A stretch of 64,000 nucleotides of DNA from CAYPZU01 sp964415395 (GCA_964415395.1 CAYPZU010000001.1:1-64000), one strand, 5' to 3'. Shown: positions 9,493 to 18,560, counted from the first letter of the stretch. Translations and numbers: made by a program. The notes: generated by a model from the sequence alone, not told the origin.

Positions 9493-9831
9493 ATGGCAAA
9501 TCCCGTTCTTCAGATTCCTCCTGATGCCCGCGTCGTCTACGTCGTTGAAAGACAGCCCCCCGCGGCGCACGAGCCGCATAATCCCCACATAGAGAAAATC
9601 AAGACGATAGTCGGGAAAATCCTTCTCTGCATCGGCGCCGCTCTCCTGATAGCCGCTTTGATTTCGATTGCGGGCCATGCGATCGGTTTTCTTGCGATCG
9701 GAGCCGCTACGGCCGAAATGCTCTTCACAACCAGCATCGTCGCGCTCATCAGCGGCTTTTATCTCGCCAATCCCCTCAAATCGAAGCCCGACGCAATGGT
9801 CGGCGTCGGCCCTCTCTGGGTCTCTGTCTAA
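9493..9831 (+). CDS. Small two-lobed hydrophobic protein, Inc-like candidate
   Basis: This 112-residue protein has a short charged, proline-containing N-terminal part (ERQPPAAHEPHNPHIEKIK) and then two hydrophobic lobes at about residues 40-62 and 66-92 (KILLCIGAALLIAALISIAG, then a Gly/Ala-rich second lobe), with a short tail. This closely spaced pair of membrane segments is the hallmark of chlamydial inclusion membrane (Inc) proteins, which are inserted into the host-derived vacuole by type III secretion. No sequence family is recognised. It converges on the tpsA at 9828-13541; the two stop codons overlap (TAA on plus, TAG on minus, sharing 9829-9830). Assignment as an Inc is inference from topology only. 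Confidence 0.65.
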   Translation: MANPVLQIPPDARVVYVVERQPPAAHEPHNPHIEKIKTIVGKILLCIGAALLIAALISIAGHAIGFLAIGAATAEMLFTTSIVALISGFYLANPLKSKPDAMVGVGPLWVSV

Positions 9832-12800
9832 GGCAGATTCAAAATATATCCGCCTTTGATCCAAGGCGAAGTCGATGGAAGGGCCAGATCGAATTCCCGG
9901 ATATCGTTCAGGCCGTTTGAAAGTATATCATAGAGCACAGACACCTCCATCGAAGTCCGGAAAAGGTCGTCTTTGGAAACCGCCTGGGAAAGAAGGTAGT
10001 ACTGAAGCAGATAGAAGAGATCGTCCCGTCCGAAGGTGTTCAGAAACAGATAGGGGTTCGAGATTTCTACCGTCTGCTGCGAAAAGAAAACGGGAACCAC
10101 CACTGCTGGAATGATGGGCGGAGGAGGCGGCGGAGGCGGAGGGGGCGGCGTGGGCATAAAATTGCCAATCACAGAACCGATATTGAAATAGCCGTTTCCT
10201 ATATTTGAAGCTGTGCCGTCATATAAACCAATCGGATCGACGATGGCCGGAATCGTAAAGGCGGTGTAGTCGAGAATATTCGGGACGGGAGGAGCCCCTC
10301 CGTCGACAAGGCCCGAAACGCCCTGTTGATCGGAGAAAATAAACGTGTCGGGCTGGTTGCCTCCGATGAGATTGCCGATGTTGGTGAAATTTAAAAATCC
10401 GATTCCGTTGATATTTCCAGCGTCATTTGAAGTCACATTCCAGGTGTTGACGATATCCTGGGCTTGGAGCGTGTTGTTTTCGGGCAGCCCAAAACCGGTA
10501 ACGGTCAAAACCCCCGACGTAATGGTATTGCCCAGATCAACCAGACCGGTTCCCGACATCCCGATTTCAAACGAGATGGCGCTCGCTCCGTTGTTGTAAT
10601 TGTCGATATTGATGGTCTCTCCCCGGAAGAGGTAGTTCCTGCTGGCGGGCGGATTGCCATTCACATTGATCGTATGCGCTCCGGCCGCCTGTCCAATGAT
10701 GATCTGGCTCGGGACGCTGGGGCCGATTTGTCCAAGGAGGGCATTGGTGTAATTCACCGTTCCGACACCCGTTCCGACGCCAATACTCGTTGCAGAACTG
10801 AGAGGATGCAAAGTGACGGTCCCTGTTGTGATCACGGAGCTGGCCAGCAGGCTGTGCGTGTCGGCGGCTAGGGTGATCGGCCCTGTTGAGATAGCAACCG
10901 TGGCAGGCGGCGGAAAGAGATAGGCGCCGCCCACGTTCCTGCCAATCGTTGTAGCGTAGAGTCCCGCCTCGAGGAAAATCCCCGTCGCCGAAGCTGAAGA
11001 TCCAGTCAGCGTCCCCGAACCGGATCCATTGGCTACAACCGTGCTTCTGAGATGGATCCCGTCGTTTGCGCCGGAAGAGGTTCCTGTGATGTCGATCGTT
11101 CCAGACGAAGTTTGCAGGAGATTGAACGTGGAGCCGGCCAGGGTCGGACCGCTGAAGTCGACGCCTCGGGAGGTTCCGCTAGTCCCTGTAATGGTTACAT
11201 CTCCAGTTCCAGCGCTGACGCTGATCGGAGAGCTCGTAGCTGCTGCGCCCAGAACACCCTGGAGCGTGGTTCCCGCCCCCTGGATCGAGACGCTCCCGGT
11301 TCCAGAGGAACTGATAAGGAGTTCACCGCCCGTTCTCTGAAGCAAGACGCCCCGGGTTCCCATGCCCAGGATTAAAATATCCCCGTTTACGGAACTTATT
11401 GGATTTACATCAAGTAAAGTCCCTTCCGCCGTCCCGCCCGTGCCTGAGATGGAAATAGACCCTGTGCCAGCAGCTACAATTCCGGTGCTTTGATATTGTA
11501 TCCCCCGGAAGGGCGATGTTCCGGTCATCATGATATCGCCGCTGGAGTTCAAGGTCGATTCGATGGTTCCAATCACCCCGACACCCGCCGCCGCCGTTGT
11601 AGATCCCTGGATCGTGATCCCTGTTGCGCTTGAAACAAAGACTCTATGGACAAAGGAGACGCCGTTATTAGCTCCAGCGGCCGCAGTTGAAGTTCCCTGA
11701 ATGTCGACAGCGCCCCCTGCGCTCGAGACAACGAAGTTATCTAAGTTCACAACTCCGCGGAGCCTCACTCCATTGGAGGTTGGCGATGAGCCATTGAGGA
11801 AAATATTTCCCGTTCCGGTAGTGGTCAGGCTCACCGTGCAGGCGCCGAGACCTCCTGCAGCAGCAGCCAGATCGATTCCCGCTCCTCCCATCGTTCCGCC
11901 ATTTGCATTCAGAGTAATATCGCCATCGCCCATCTGGATCCGGAGGACTGTGGGATCAGGGCTGCTTTTCGTGCCGCTGATTCCTGTAAAACTACTTCCA
12001 ACAAAAGAGGCCGGAAAATTTGCATTCAGCGTTACAGATCCGGCGCCGGTGTTGATTATGTTCGTCCCGGCGCTCAGCACCACATCTCTGGCAAAGATCG
12101 TCAGGTCGTTGTCGGACGTCCATGAGACAGCCGTAGAAACGGTCACTGTTCCAGCGCCCAATCCCGCCATGACCGAAGCATCGATGATGATGTTGCTGCA
12201 ATCGAGAGCCGTACCGAGATCCCCGCCGTTGATCGTCACTGGAGAAAATCCGGGAGCCAAAACAGTATAACTGCTCGTTCCAGGACCTGGACAGGCCGGA
12301 GGCGAAGTAACGACGAGCGCAGTCGTCGCCGCCCCGCTAATATTGACGTCGACGGGGTCGATTAGATAAACGCCGGTTTTCCCCAATGGAGCTGTCGTTC
12401 TGACGGTTCCCCTCGGTTCTAGAATTCCCAGCGAAGAGACTTCGACTAGCCCTCCGTTTCCGCCGTCGGCTCCCCCTAAAGCAAGGGCCGTCCCGTAGAA
12501 ATGGTTCTGCAGATCCCCCCAGAAAATCGCTTTGCCCCCATCGCCGCATCCAATGCAGGAAACGTCTATGGCAGCGTCCGGAGAAACATAGATAGCGCGG
12601 GCTTTCCGAATAGGACCTTCTTTCCCTCTATAGTCGCCGCCCGCCAGGATTTCGCCGCCAGCCTTTGCCCCGGAGCCATCTACCTTCGCAGCTTCTGTCA
12701 ATTGGACATAGTCTCCGAGGAGATGAACTGCGCCTCCCGAGCCGTCGGAATTTTCCGCTCGGATCGTTCCTGAATGGCGGACAATCCCCTCTTTCTCGGA

Positions 12801-13541
12801 GCAGAGGATCACTCTTCCGTCCAGTTCTTTCGCCCCTGAAGCATGGACGACTCCTTCGCAATTGATGGCAAGAGCTTCAAAATTCGTCCCAGCGGCGCGC
12901 AGCTCCGCCTGTGCGGCGTCGATCATCCCTTTGTGATCGAGAGTCCCCTCTCCTTTCACGCGGATCGACCAGTTCTTCCCGAAAGGCTTGATCAACACCT
13001 CTGTTCCTGCGCCGAAGGAAACAGGACCTTCAGATGAGCGAACAGATCCAGCGTTGAGGATCTCTCTCGAAATAAAATGGACTCCATCGGAGCCTTCAAC
13101 AGATCCTTCGTTCGAAATTCTTCCTCCGGAATCGCCTGCAAAGCGATGTTCTCCTTCTTTGGAAAAAATCTCGTCATGCAGATGAAGTGTGGACGCAAGG
13201 AATCCCCCGGCGCGGACGATCCCTTCCGGGCCGATCGCAATCCCATTCGAGTTGATGAGATAGACCCTCCCGTTAGCCTCTAATGTTCCGTGGATCGCCG
13301 AGAGCTTATCGGAAACCACGCGATTCACAGAGACAGAATCCCTAGAGGGTTGAAGGAAGCGGGTCATTTCTCCCGGAGCGATCGAAAAATCGTTCCAGTG
13401 GATTACCGCCTGATCAGAGCTTTGGGAAACGGTCAGGACGTTTCGCTCTCTCTCGAATGAACATTGCCCCTGCTTGACTTCTTCTCCCGATGGCGCAGCT
13501 ACTAGAGAAAGGGGGAGAAACCACAAAGCGATCCGGCTCAT
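9828..13541 (-). CDS. Second filamentous-haemagglutinin-like exoprotein TpsA (1237 aa)
   Basis: This is a secreted TPS substrate. A signal peptide covers residues 1-16 (MSRIALWFLPLSLVAA), followed by the TPS domain with VIHWNDFSIAPGEMTRF and a NSNG version of the NPNG motif (VYLINSNGIAIG). The body contains degenerate short repeats around ITGTS..GV and IQG-S/T..GV, consistent with a right-handed beta-helix. Near the C-terminus a run of eleven or so prolines (about residues 1125-1140) precedes a roughly 90-residue helical tail (DDLFYLLQYYLLSQ) that is not beta-helical. The ATG overlaps the stop of the upstream tpsB by 4 bp (13538-13541), so this pair is arranged B then A. It is about half the size of the other TpsA and shares only the N-terminal domain clearly. 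Confidence 0.88.
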   Translation of the reverse strand: MSRIALWFLPLSLVAAPSGEEVKQGQCSFERERNVLTVSQSSDQAVIHWNDFSIAPGEMTRFLQPSRDSVSVNRVVSDKLSAIHGTLEANGRVYLINSNGIAIGPEGIVRAGGFLASTLHLHDEIFSKEGEHRFAGDSGGRISNEGSVEGSDGVHFISREILNAGSVRSSEGPVSFGAGTEVLIKPFGKNWSIRVKGEGTLDHKGMIDAAQAELRAAGTNFEALAINCEGVVHASGAKELDGRVILCSEKEGIVRHSGTIRAENSDGSGGAVHLLGDYVQLTEAAKVDGSGAKAGGEILAGGDYRGKEGPIRKARAIYVSPDAAIDVSCIGCGDGGKAIFWGDLQNHFYGTALALGGADGGNGGLVEVSSLGILEPRGTVRTTAPLGKTGVYLIDPVDVNISGAATTALVVTSPPACPGPGTSSYTVLAPGFSPVTINGGDLGTALDCSNIIIDASVMAGLGAGTVTVSTAVSWTSDNDLTIFARDVVLSAGTNIINTGAGSVTLNANFPASFVGSSFTGISGTKSSPDPTVLRIQMGDGDITLNANGGTMGGAGIDLAAAAGGLGACTVSLTTTGTGNIFLNGSSPTSNGVRLRGVVNLDNFVVSSAGGAVDIQGTSTAAAGANNGVSFVHRVFVSSATGITIQGSTTAAAGVGVIGTIESTLNSSGDIMMTGTSPFRGIQYQSTGIVAAGTGSISISGTGGTAEGTLLDVNPISSVNGDILILGMGTRGVLLQRTGGELLISSSGTGSVSIQGAGTTLQGVLGAAATSSPISVSAGTGDVTITGTSGTSRGVDFSGPTLAGSTFNLLQTSSGTIDITGTSSGANDGIHLRSTVVANGSGSGTLTGSSASATGIFLEAGLYATTIGRNVGGAYLFPPPATVAISTGPITLAADTHSLLASSVITTGTVTLHPLSSATSIGVGTGVGTVNYTNALLGQIGPSVPSQIIIGQAAGAHTINVNGNPPASRNYLFRGETINIDNYNNGASAISFEIGMSGTGLVDLGNTITSGVLTVTGFGLPENNTLQAQDIVNTWNVTSNDAGNINGIGFLNFTNIGNLIGGNQPDTFIFSDQQGVSGLVDGGAPPVPNILDYTAFTIPAIVDPIGLYDGTASNIGNGYFNIGSVIGNFMPTPPPPPPPPPPPIIPAVVVPVFFSQQTVEISNPYLFLNTFGRDDLFYLLQYYLLSQAVSKDDLFRTSMEVSVLYDILSNGLNDIREFDLALPSTSPWIKGGYILNLP

Positions 13542-15268
13542 AACCCCACCACAAATGAAAGATGGATACGGGAATGGTCTCCGCTCACAAAGGGTCTATT
13601 GGAAATGCTCTTCAATTGAAACCCGTAATCGAGGCGGAAATCGAGATAGGGATTGATTGTATAGCGGATGCCAGGGCCAGCCGAAGCTAAAATCACGTTA
13701 TTCCGGTCGAGAATGTTCCTGTCGATGTCGATCGCATAGCCAAAGTCGGCAAACGCGAGCAATTGAAGTTCATCGCGGACGACTCCTCTTTTGAAAAAAC
13801 TGAAGACAGGCGAGCGGAGTTCGTTTTTCACAAGAATGCCTCTATCCGAAATCACCTCGTTTTCATCATAGCCTCTCACGGTCATAAAGCCTCCCAGAGA
13901 AAGCTCTTCGCTGGGGAGCAGCTTCCCTGAAGACCACTGGAAAAGACTTGAAAACGACCAAATAAAGTCTTTCGGCAAAAACGTAATCCGGTCAAGCGTG
14001 GTTCGCGAATAAGTATAATCTGCCTTCGTCCCAGGCCTTTCGAGCTCGAAATCGCTCGAGCGATTGAAATGAGTGATCCCTCCAGGGCTTAGAAAATAAG
14101 AGAGGGCCCAAATCCAGGAGCCGAAGCGATCCTCCAAAGTGCCGTCGTAAGAGACGATGAACTGATCGACATCGAAATAATTATTGAAGATCAAGTCCTC
14201 TGAAAAGGAAAGAAAGTTGTTGGTACGTTTGAAATCGTATCCCACAAGAAGATTATGGCGATAATAGGCCAACGCAGGAAGAGGGATCAGGTATCTGCCT
14301 GAAAGCTGCCACGATTGCCCCGATTGATCCATCACAGGTGGCTCGCTTGGGTCTTGCAGCATCGGATTGCGCGTCAGCACATATGTGCCGAAAGCGTTGA
14401 ATGAATGGCGCCAAGGAAGCGGTGCGAGATAATCGGCCGACATGCCCCACCAGCGGTTTGGACTTGGGGCCGACATGCACTGATAGTTCAATTGGTGGCC
14501 GGATCCCCATAAATTCGCAGCATTGAACCCGGCCAGAACCCTCGAATCTCCCGCTATGATATTCCCCGTATTTTCATATCCTGCAAAAATACGGTAAGGC
14601 CGGACGTCGTAGGTCTCGAGCACGATATTGGTTTGGCTCAAGTTCGCCCCTTTTTCGAACACCAGGTTGACCGTGCGGAAAGGGTTATTGTTAAGCCAGG
14701 CCAGATCATTCATCAAAGGTCCGCTCCTGATCTCGTCTCCAGGACAGAGCGAAAGCTGATCGGCAATCCATTCGTTGCAAAAGTAGCGCGCTTTTTCCGC
14801 CCGCACTTCGCCCACTCTGGCGACAAGGACAAGAACCACAACCTTTCCTTCCGAAATATCCTGGCCCGCAGGAATGCTGACCCCTACAATCGGATACCCC
14901 TCTTCCCGATAAAAATCGGCAGCCGCATCGCGGATCTCATCTAAAAGGCAGATCGAAAGCGGCCGTCCCAAATAACCGTCGACAGCTTCGCGGAGTTTTT
15001 GCGAATGAGGCGGATCGAAACCAAAGAAGCGGACGCATCCCGGCTCGCTTTCTCCATTCGAAAGAACCAGCTCGGGATCGCTGACGAACACAATTTCCTG
15101 CAAAGAATCGACCAGCGCCTGCGATCTGTCGAGGCTCTCTTCAGAAGGCTTCTCTACCGCTTCCATGAGACGCGGCTCTTCAGAAGCAGGTTCTTTCGGC
15201 TTGAGCGTTTCATAATCCTGCTGCGCAAATGCAAGACAGGGCAGCGCGAATAGGTAAGGAAATCTCAT
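13538..15268 (-). CDS. Two-partner secretion transporter TpsB (ShlB/FhaC family), second locus
   Basis: This 576-residue outer-membrane exporter has a signal peptide at 1-15 (MRFPYLFALPCLAFA), an acidic linker, and a POTRA_2-type domain around residues 80-180 (DFYREEGYPIVGVSIPAG). The ShlB barrel follows, with the lid motif VRGY in GGFMTVRGYDENEV, and a terminal strand ending HLSFVVGL. It heads the operon with the 1237-residue TpsA. It resembles the TpsB at 534-2255 in architecture and length, but the proteins are well diverged, so each probably serves its own neighbour. A promoter-like pair ends 6 nt before the ATG (15275-15303) and no Shine-Dalgarno is visible. Confidence 0.92.
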   Translation of the reverse strand: MRFPYLFALPCLAFAQQDYETLKPKEPASEEPRLMEAVEKPSEESLDRSQALVDSLQEIVFVSDPELVLSNGESEPGCVRFFGFDPPHSQKLREAVDGYLGRPLSICLLDEIRDAAADFYREEGYPIVGVSIPAGQDISEGKVVVLVLVARVGEVRAEKARYFCNEWIADQLSLCPGDEIRSGPLMNDLAWLNNNPFRTVNLVFEKGANLSQTNIVLETYDVRPYRIFAGYENTGNIIAGDSRVLAGFNAANLWGSGHQLNYQCMSAPSPNRWWGMSADYLAPLPWRHSFNAFGTYVLTRNPMLQDPSEPPVMDQSGQSWQLSGRYLIPLPALAYYRHNLLVGYDFKRTNNFLSFSEDLIFNNYFDVDQFIVSYDGTLEDRFGSWIWALSYFLSPGGITHFNRSSDFELERPGTKADYTYSRTTLDRITFLPKDFIWSFSSLFQWSSGKLLPSEELSLGGFMTVRGYDENEVISDRGILVKNELRSPVFSFFKRGVVRDELQLLAFADFGYAIDIDRNILDRNNVILASAGPGIRYTINPYLDFRLDYGFQLKSISNRPFVSGDHSRIHLSFVVGL

Positions 15269-15274
15269 GACCCG

Positions 15275-15303
15275 ATCTTAAGCAGGCAAGATTTTTTTGA
15301 AAA
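15275..15303 (-). promoter_or_regulatory. Candidate promoter of the second TPS operon
   Basis: On the minus strand TTTTCA (15298-15303), a 17-nt spacer and TAAGAT (15275-15280) are followed after 6 nt by the ATG at 15268. The -35 box is poor and the -10 box good. The distance again predicts a leaderless transcript. Confidence 0.45.
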
Positions 15304-15308
15304 GAAAT

Positions 15309-16103
15309 TTAGATCAGATGGAATAGATCTCTTGCGATCGCCAGCACCACCTCGATCACGATCAGGATAATGATCGTCATTTCGAGGCGGGACGATTGCT
15401 GATGGTTCAGCTCGTCTCCCAGAATCTGGAACAGTTCGTGCAGCAGGTTGAGGCGCCGGTTCAGCAGTTCGCCCCGCTTATTGACGTCGAGATAGTGGAT
15501 CATCCGGCGGTAGAACGGCTCCAGGTCGGAATGCTCCCAAAAAAACTCGGGCGTATCGAGCGTGTCGGAGTGGAGGTTGATGTAGTTGCGCTCCAAGAAG
15601 AGCTCCCCCATCTTGCGCGAAGTTTCTCTCCGAGAAAGAGGGATTTTCCCCCGGATCGCAAGCTCTTTCGGCAAATATTTGCTGTGTTCGATCGTGCGGG
15701 CGATCGTCTCTTCGAAAACAGTCAGCTTGACCGACTGGCCGATCGCGTACGAAAGAGCCAGTTTGGTGAGCGAATCTTTTTTATGCAGGACGATCTCGTC
15801 GTCTTCAACCTTGAGCTTGTCGCCGTAACTGAAACTGAATTCGTCGATCTCGCTTTTAGAGATCGGCTCTTTTTCGAATTTCCGGAGCGATGAGAGGACG
15901 TTTCTCTCTTCCTCTTCCGAGAACCCCCAGAAAAGAACCACGCCAAAGGGAAAGTAGAAAATGTCCCTCTTAATCCCCTTGTCGTCTTTCGGCTGGGTAT
16001 GGATCACGTCGCGGTAGAGCTGCGACGTCCCCGTCACTTGCATGAATTGAAAAAGCCGCGGGATGTCGTAGGACGAAGCGGTGCAATAGCCTGTGCATCT
16101 CAT
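15309..16103 (-). CDS. DUF155 / RMD1-family membrane protein
   Basis: This 264-residue protein belongs to the DUF155 family, related to eukaryotic RMD1/RMND1. Visible features are the N-terminal MRCTGYCTASSYDI, the characteristic IFYFPFGVVLFWGFSEEEE segment at about 48-66, the DEFSFSYGD motif, the central LALSYAIGQSVKL helix, and a C-terminal LNLLHELFQILGDELN followed by a single membrane helix (about 240-258). Family members are tail-anchored; the bacterial role is unknown, and in eukaryotes they act at the mitochondrial inner membrane. No Shine-Dalgarno is visible before the ATG. It is monocistronic, between the TPS operon and the divergent secreted protein at 16183. Confidence 0.85.
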   Translation of the reverse strand: MRCTGYCTASSYDIPRLFQFMQVTGTSQLYRDVIHTQPKDDKGIKRDIFYFPFGVVLFWGFSEEEERNVLSSLRKFEKEPISKSEIDEFSFSYGDKLKVEDDEIVLHKKDSLTKLALSYAIGQSVKLTVFEETIARTIEHSKYLPKELAIRGKIPLSRRETSRKMGELFLERNYINLHSDTLDTPEFFWEHSDLEPFYRRMIHYLDVNKRGELLNRRLNLLHELFQILGDELNHQQSSRLEMTIIILIVIEVVLAIARDLFHLI

Positions 16104-16182
16104 GATTCAAACATAGATAGCTGATTCCAAGTTGTTTTGCAAGGTTGACAAGAGGATTCCGATTCCCCAGAATGGGAGATCT

Positions 16183-17472
16183 ATGAGACGTTTTCTCCTT
16201 TTGACCCTCTGCGCGGCCGGTTTTGCCTACGCTCCGCCGCCCCCGTTCAAGCAGTTCCACCGCGCCACTTACCGGGCCGGGTGGGACATTAACTTCTCCC
16301 CCTTCGCCGGCGGCGAAAACATCCTCTTCCTCCACCGGGCGATCGAGAGGGCAGAAGGATATATGATCTCAAAAAGCCCGATCTGGTACTCCCATGAGCC
16401 GCAGGCGCGCATCTGGCGCCTCAGCGAACTTTACCTCGGCTGGCTCCCGCTCAACGCGATCGCCGTTACAGCGCAGCACGAAGTGTTCGGCCACGGCTAC
16501 CGGATCCGCGACATCAACCACGGCAAAATCGAAGTCACCGGCTACAGCTTCAACACTCCCCCGCCCTACGGATATGGAGGGGCAGCCACCTCGTATGTTG
16601 TCAGCGACGCGATCACGACCACCGACGAAACCTGCGTGGCGATGGCGGGCGTCGAATCGACCGCCGTCCTCGCCATTCTGACAAAATTCAAATGGCTTGA
16701 ATCGAACTACATCGACCCGAGGCAAACGGTTCTCTACCTTCTCAGCCAGCACGACCTGAACCTCTATATCGGCTCGCTTAAAACGCAGGGAGACCTCGAC
16801 GGACACGACATCTCGGCCTACATCAAATCGCTCAACCAAACCTACACGAGCCATTTCATCAGCGGCGCCCGCCTCCGCTCCCTCTCCTGGATCAATTTGG
16901 GCGATCCATTCACGTTCTACTCGATCTACGCCTGGTTCCGCTACATCCTCTCCGGAAAAGAAACGTGGATTCCGATGATCCCCATCGGACGGATGGGCTA
17001 TCTGCCCAACGTCAGGGTCGGACTCACCCCGTTTGGACCCGAATTTCTCCTCGAAGGATTCCTTTTAGACGGCAGCAAACCCTATTATTTTTACCTGAAA
17101 GGAGGCCGCCATTCGAACAACAATTATTTCGGTCTCGGCTTTTTCGCCCCCTCGATCTGGACTTTGGGAAGCTGGTCCTTCGGCGCCCGGTTCGACGCCT
17201 GGAGGCAGCCGAAACTCCTTCTCAATCCGGGGCGGGTGAACTTTTTGGAAATCGACTTCGACCGGAAACCCGATCAGGACAATCCAATCTACCCTTACTC
17301 GCAGCAAAACTCAGTCCGCTATGGAGCCGGAGGGTCGCTGCTCGCCGCTTACAAATTCAAAAAACGGTACGGATTCGAAACGGAGATCGGCTACAAAGCG
17401 CAGGGATTCATTCCGGGAAACGCGCTGAAGGCGCAGCCGATCGCCAGAGCCTACTTCGACCTGGCGTTCTGA
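16183..17472 (+). CDS. Secreted protein with HExxGH motif, possible metallopeptidase-like
   Basis: I start this 429-residue protein at the ATG at 16183, preceded by GGGAG, giving a signal peptide MRRFLLLTLCAAGFAYA. A start at 16132 would add 17 residues before it. At about residues 98-106 lies QHEVFGHGYRI, an H-E-x-x-G-H pattern that could bind a metal but is not the standard HExxH. The C-terminal half is rich in Tyr, Phe and Gly and ends AYFDLAF, with strand periodicity typical of an outer-membrane barrel or beta-rich surface protein. I recognise no named family. The 3' end overlaps the convergent SRPBCC gene by 22 bp. Secretion is well supported; enzymatic activity is only a suggestion from the motif. 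Confidence 0.75.
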   Translation: MRRFLLLTLCAAGFAYAPPPPFKQFHRATYRAGWDINFSPFAGGENILFLHRAIERAEGYMISKSPIWYSHEPQARIWRLSELYLGWLPLNAIAVTAQHEVFGHGYRIRDINHGKIEVTGYSFNTPPPYGYGGAATSYVVSDAITTTDETCVAMAGVESTAVLAILTKFKWLESNYIDPRQTVLYLLSQHDLNLYIGSLKTQGDLDGHDISAYIKSLNQTYTSHFISGARLRSLSWINLGDPFTFYSIYAWFRYILSGKETWIPMIPIGRMGYLPNVRVGLTPFGPEFLLEGFLLDGSKPYYFYLKGGRHSNNNYFGLGFFAPSIWTLGSWSFGARFDAWRQPKLLLNPGRVNFLEIDFDRKPDQDNPIYPYSQQNSVRYGAGGSLLAAYKFKKRYGFETEIGYKAQGFIPGNALKAQPIARAYFDLAF

Positions 17473-17837
17473 TCTTCGAGCTGCTTTACGATCGCTTTCA
17501 GAACAAGACTGATGTTTCTTTTGATCTTGTTCCCGAGCGCCCAGCGGACCGCCCAGGCGAAAGGGCCTTTGATCTGGACTCCATAGAAAATTTCGGAGCC
17601 GCGGAGCGTTGGCTTCACGCGCTGAGTGAAAACAAGACGAACGAAAAGCGTTTTCCACAAGATGGAAAAGCTCTCTCCCTTTTTTACATCGAGAACCTGA
17701 TACTTGAATTTCGCGGCATTCTGGGAAACCCCTTTCTGCCCCGCTTCGATTCCCTTTTGGCCGTGCAGCTGATGCGCTCTCTCCCAGGCGTTCCAAACCT
17801 CTTCGGGAGAAACCCGAGCCTCTACTGAATCTTCCAT
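17451..17837 (-). CDS. SRPBCC (START-like) superfamily protein
   Basis: This 128-residue protein starts MEDSVEARVSPEEVWNAWER, the typical first strand and helix of the helix-grip fold (polyketide cyclase/START-like). A FKYQVLDVKKGESFSI strand pair follows, and a long C-terminal helix (LVLKAIVKQLEDQ). Such proteins bind hydrophobic ligands in a central cavity; no substrate can be deduced. The length is normal for a single-domain member. It ends inside the 3' end of the convergent secreted protein and is divergent from msrB, with about 40 bp between the two start codons. Confidence 0.75.
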   Translation of the reverse strand: MEDSVEARVSPEEVWNAWERAHQLHGQKGIEAGQKGVSQNAAKFKYQVLDVKKGESFSILWKTLFVRLVFTQRVKPTLRGSEIFYGVQIKGPFAWAVRWALGNKIKRNISLVLKAIVKQLEDQNARSK

Positions 17838-17841
17838 TTTC

Positions 17842-17870
17842 TTGCCCTATTTCATTTTTCAAACTATAGA
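17842..17870 (+). promoter_or_regulatory. Promoter of msrB, leaderless spacing
   Basis: TTGCCC (17842-17847), a 17-nt spacer and TATAGA (17865-17870) are followed after 6 nt by the ATG at 17877. No Shine-Dalgarno sequence fits in the gap. Confidence 0.55.
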
Positions 17871-17876
17871 AAAAAT

Positions 17877-18338
17877 ATGGATTATAAGCTCTCCTTTTTA
17901 GCGTTCGCCCTCTTAACTACAATTGAATGGAATGGCGACAAGCTGCTCCTTTCCGAATCGGAGTGGAAAGAGAAGCTCGGAGAGGAGCGCTACGAGGTGA
18001 TGCGGAAGAAAGGAACCGAGCGGGCCTTCAGCGGCAAATACCTTTTCACTTCCCTTCCAGGAACCTACGTATGCGCCGGATGCGCCCTCCCTTTTTTCCG
18101 CTCCGAAGACAAATACGAAGCCGGGAGCGGCTGGGCGAGCTTCAAACAGACGATACACTCAAAAAACGTCTACTATTTGGATGACTCGACCTCCTACGTC
18201 CGGAGATACGAAGTCCTCTGCAGCCGGTGCGGGTCCCACCTCGGCCACGTCTTCCACGACGGGCCGCCCCCCAAACAGCTCCGCTATTGCATCAACTCCC
18301 TCTCCCTCCGCCACATCGGAGAGACCCCATGCCCCTGA
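17877..18338 (+). CDS. msrB: Peptide-methionine (R)-S-oxide reductase MsrB
   Basis: MsrB reduces methionine-R-sulfoxide in proteins. The 153-residue protein has both zinc-binding CxxC pairs (C66/C69 in YVCAGC and C115/C118 in VLCSRC), the signature [15 protein letters not shown], and the catalytic Cys138 in RYCINS. The N-terminus ([15 protein letters not shown]) is hydrophobic and could be a short export signal or anchor, although it lacks a strong positive charge cluster. The gene overlaps the next small gene by 10 bp. Assignment is firm; location (cytoplasmic or exported) is open. Confidence 0.95.
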   Translation: MDYKLSFLAFALLTTIEWNGDKLLLSESEWKEKLGEERYEVMRKKGTERAFSGKYLFTSLPGTYVCAGCALPFFRSEDKYEAGSGWASFKQTIHSKNVYYLDDSTSYVRRYEVLCSRCGSHLGHVFHDGPPPKQLRYCINSLSLRHIGETPCP

Positions 18339-18496
18339 AAAAAGGCAAGACCCCCAAAATCATCAGCGAAAACATACGGGAACTGATTCACTCAGGCCAT
18401 CCTCAGAAGCAGGCGGTCGCCATCGCCCTCAGCGAGGCTCGGCGCACCGGCAAAAAGAGACGGAAGCGCAAAGTCAAAAAAAAGTTTTTTATATAG
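18329..18496 (+). CDS. Tiny basic protein (DUF6496-like)
   Basis: This 55-residue, very basic protein starts at the ATG at 18329, inside the end of msrB. It reads [19 protein letters not shown] and continues with the motif [15 protein letters not shown], then a Lys/Arg tail. The [11 protein letters not shown] motif is seen in short proteins of bacteria, phages and giant viruses grouped as DUF6496 or similar; no function is known. The basic tail suggests nucleic acid binding, which is inference. Longer versions of the frame starting at 18227 would lie in msrB and have arginine/proline-rich, shadow-like sequence. Confidence 0.7.
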   Translation: MPLKKGKTPKIISENIRELIHSGHPQKQAVAIALSEARRTGKKRRKRKVKKKFFI

Positions 18497-18508
18497 CAAA
18501 AAAACCGG

Positions 18509-18538
18509 TTGGCAGGATCTCCCGAAAGAGAGTATTCT
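18509..18538 (+). promoter_or_regulatory. Promoter of the desaturase gene
   Basis: TTGGCA (18509-18514), an 18-nt spacer and TATTCT (18533-18538). The ATG at 18561 has GAGGG a few bases before it. Confidence 0.5.
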
Positions 18539-18560
18539 ATGGAGAAACCCTGAGGGCCTT

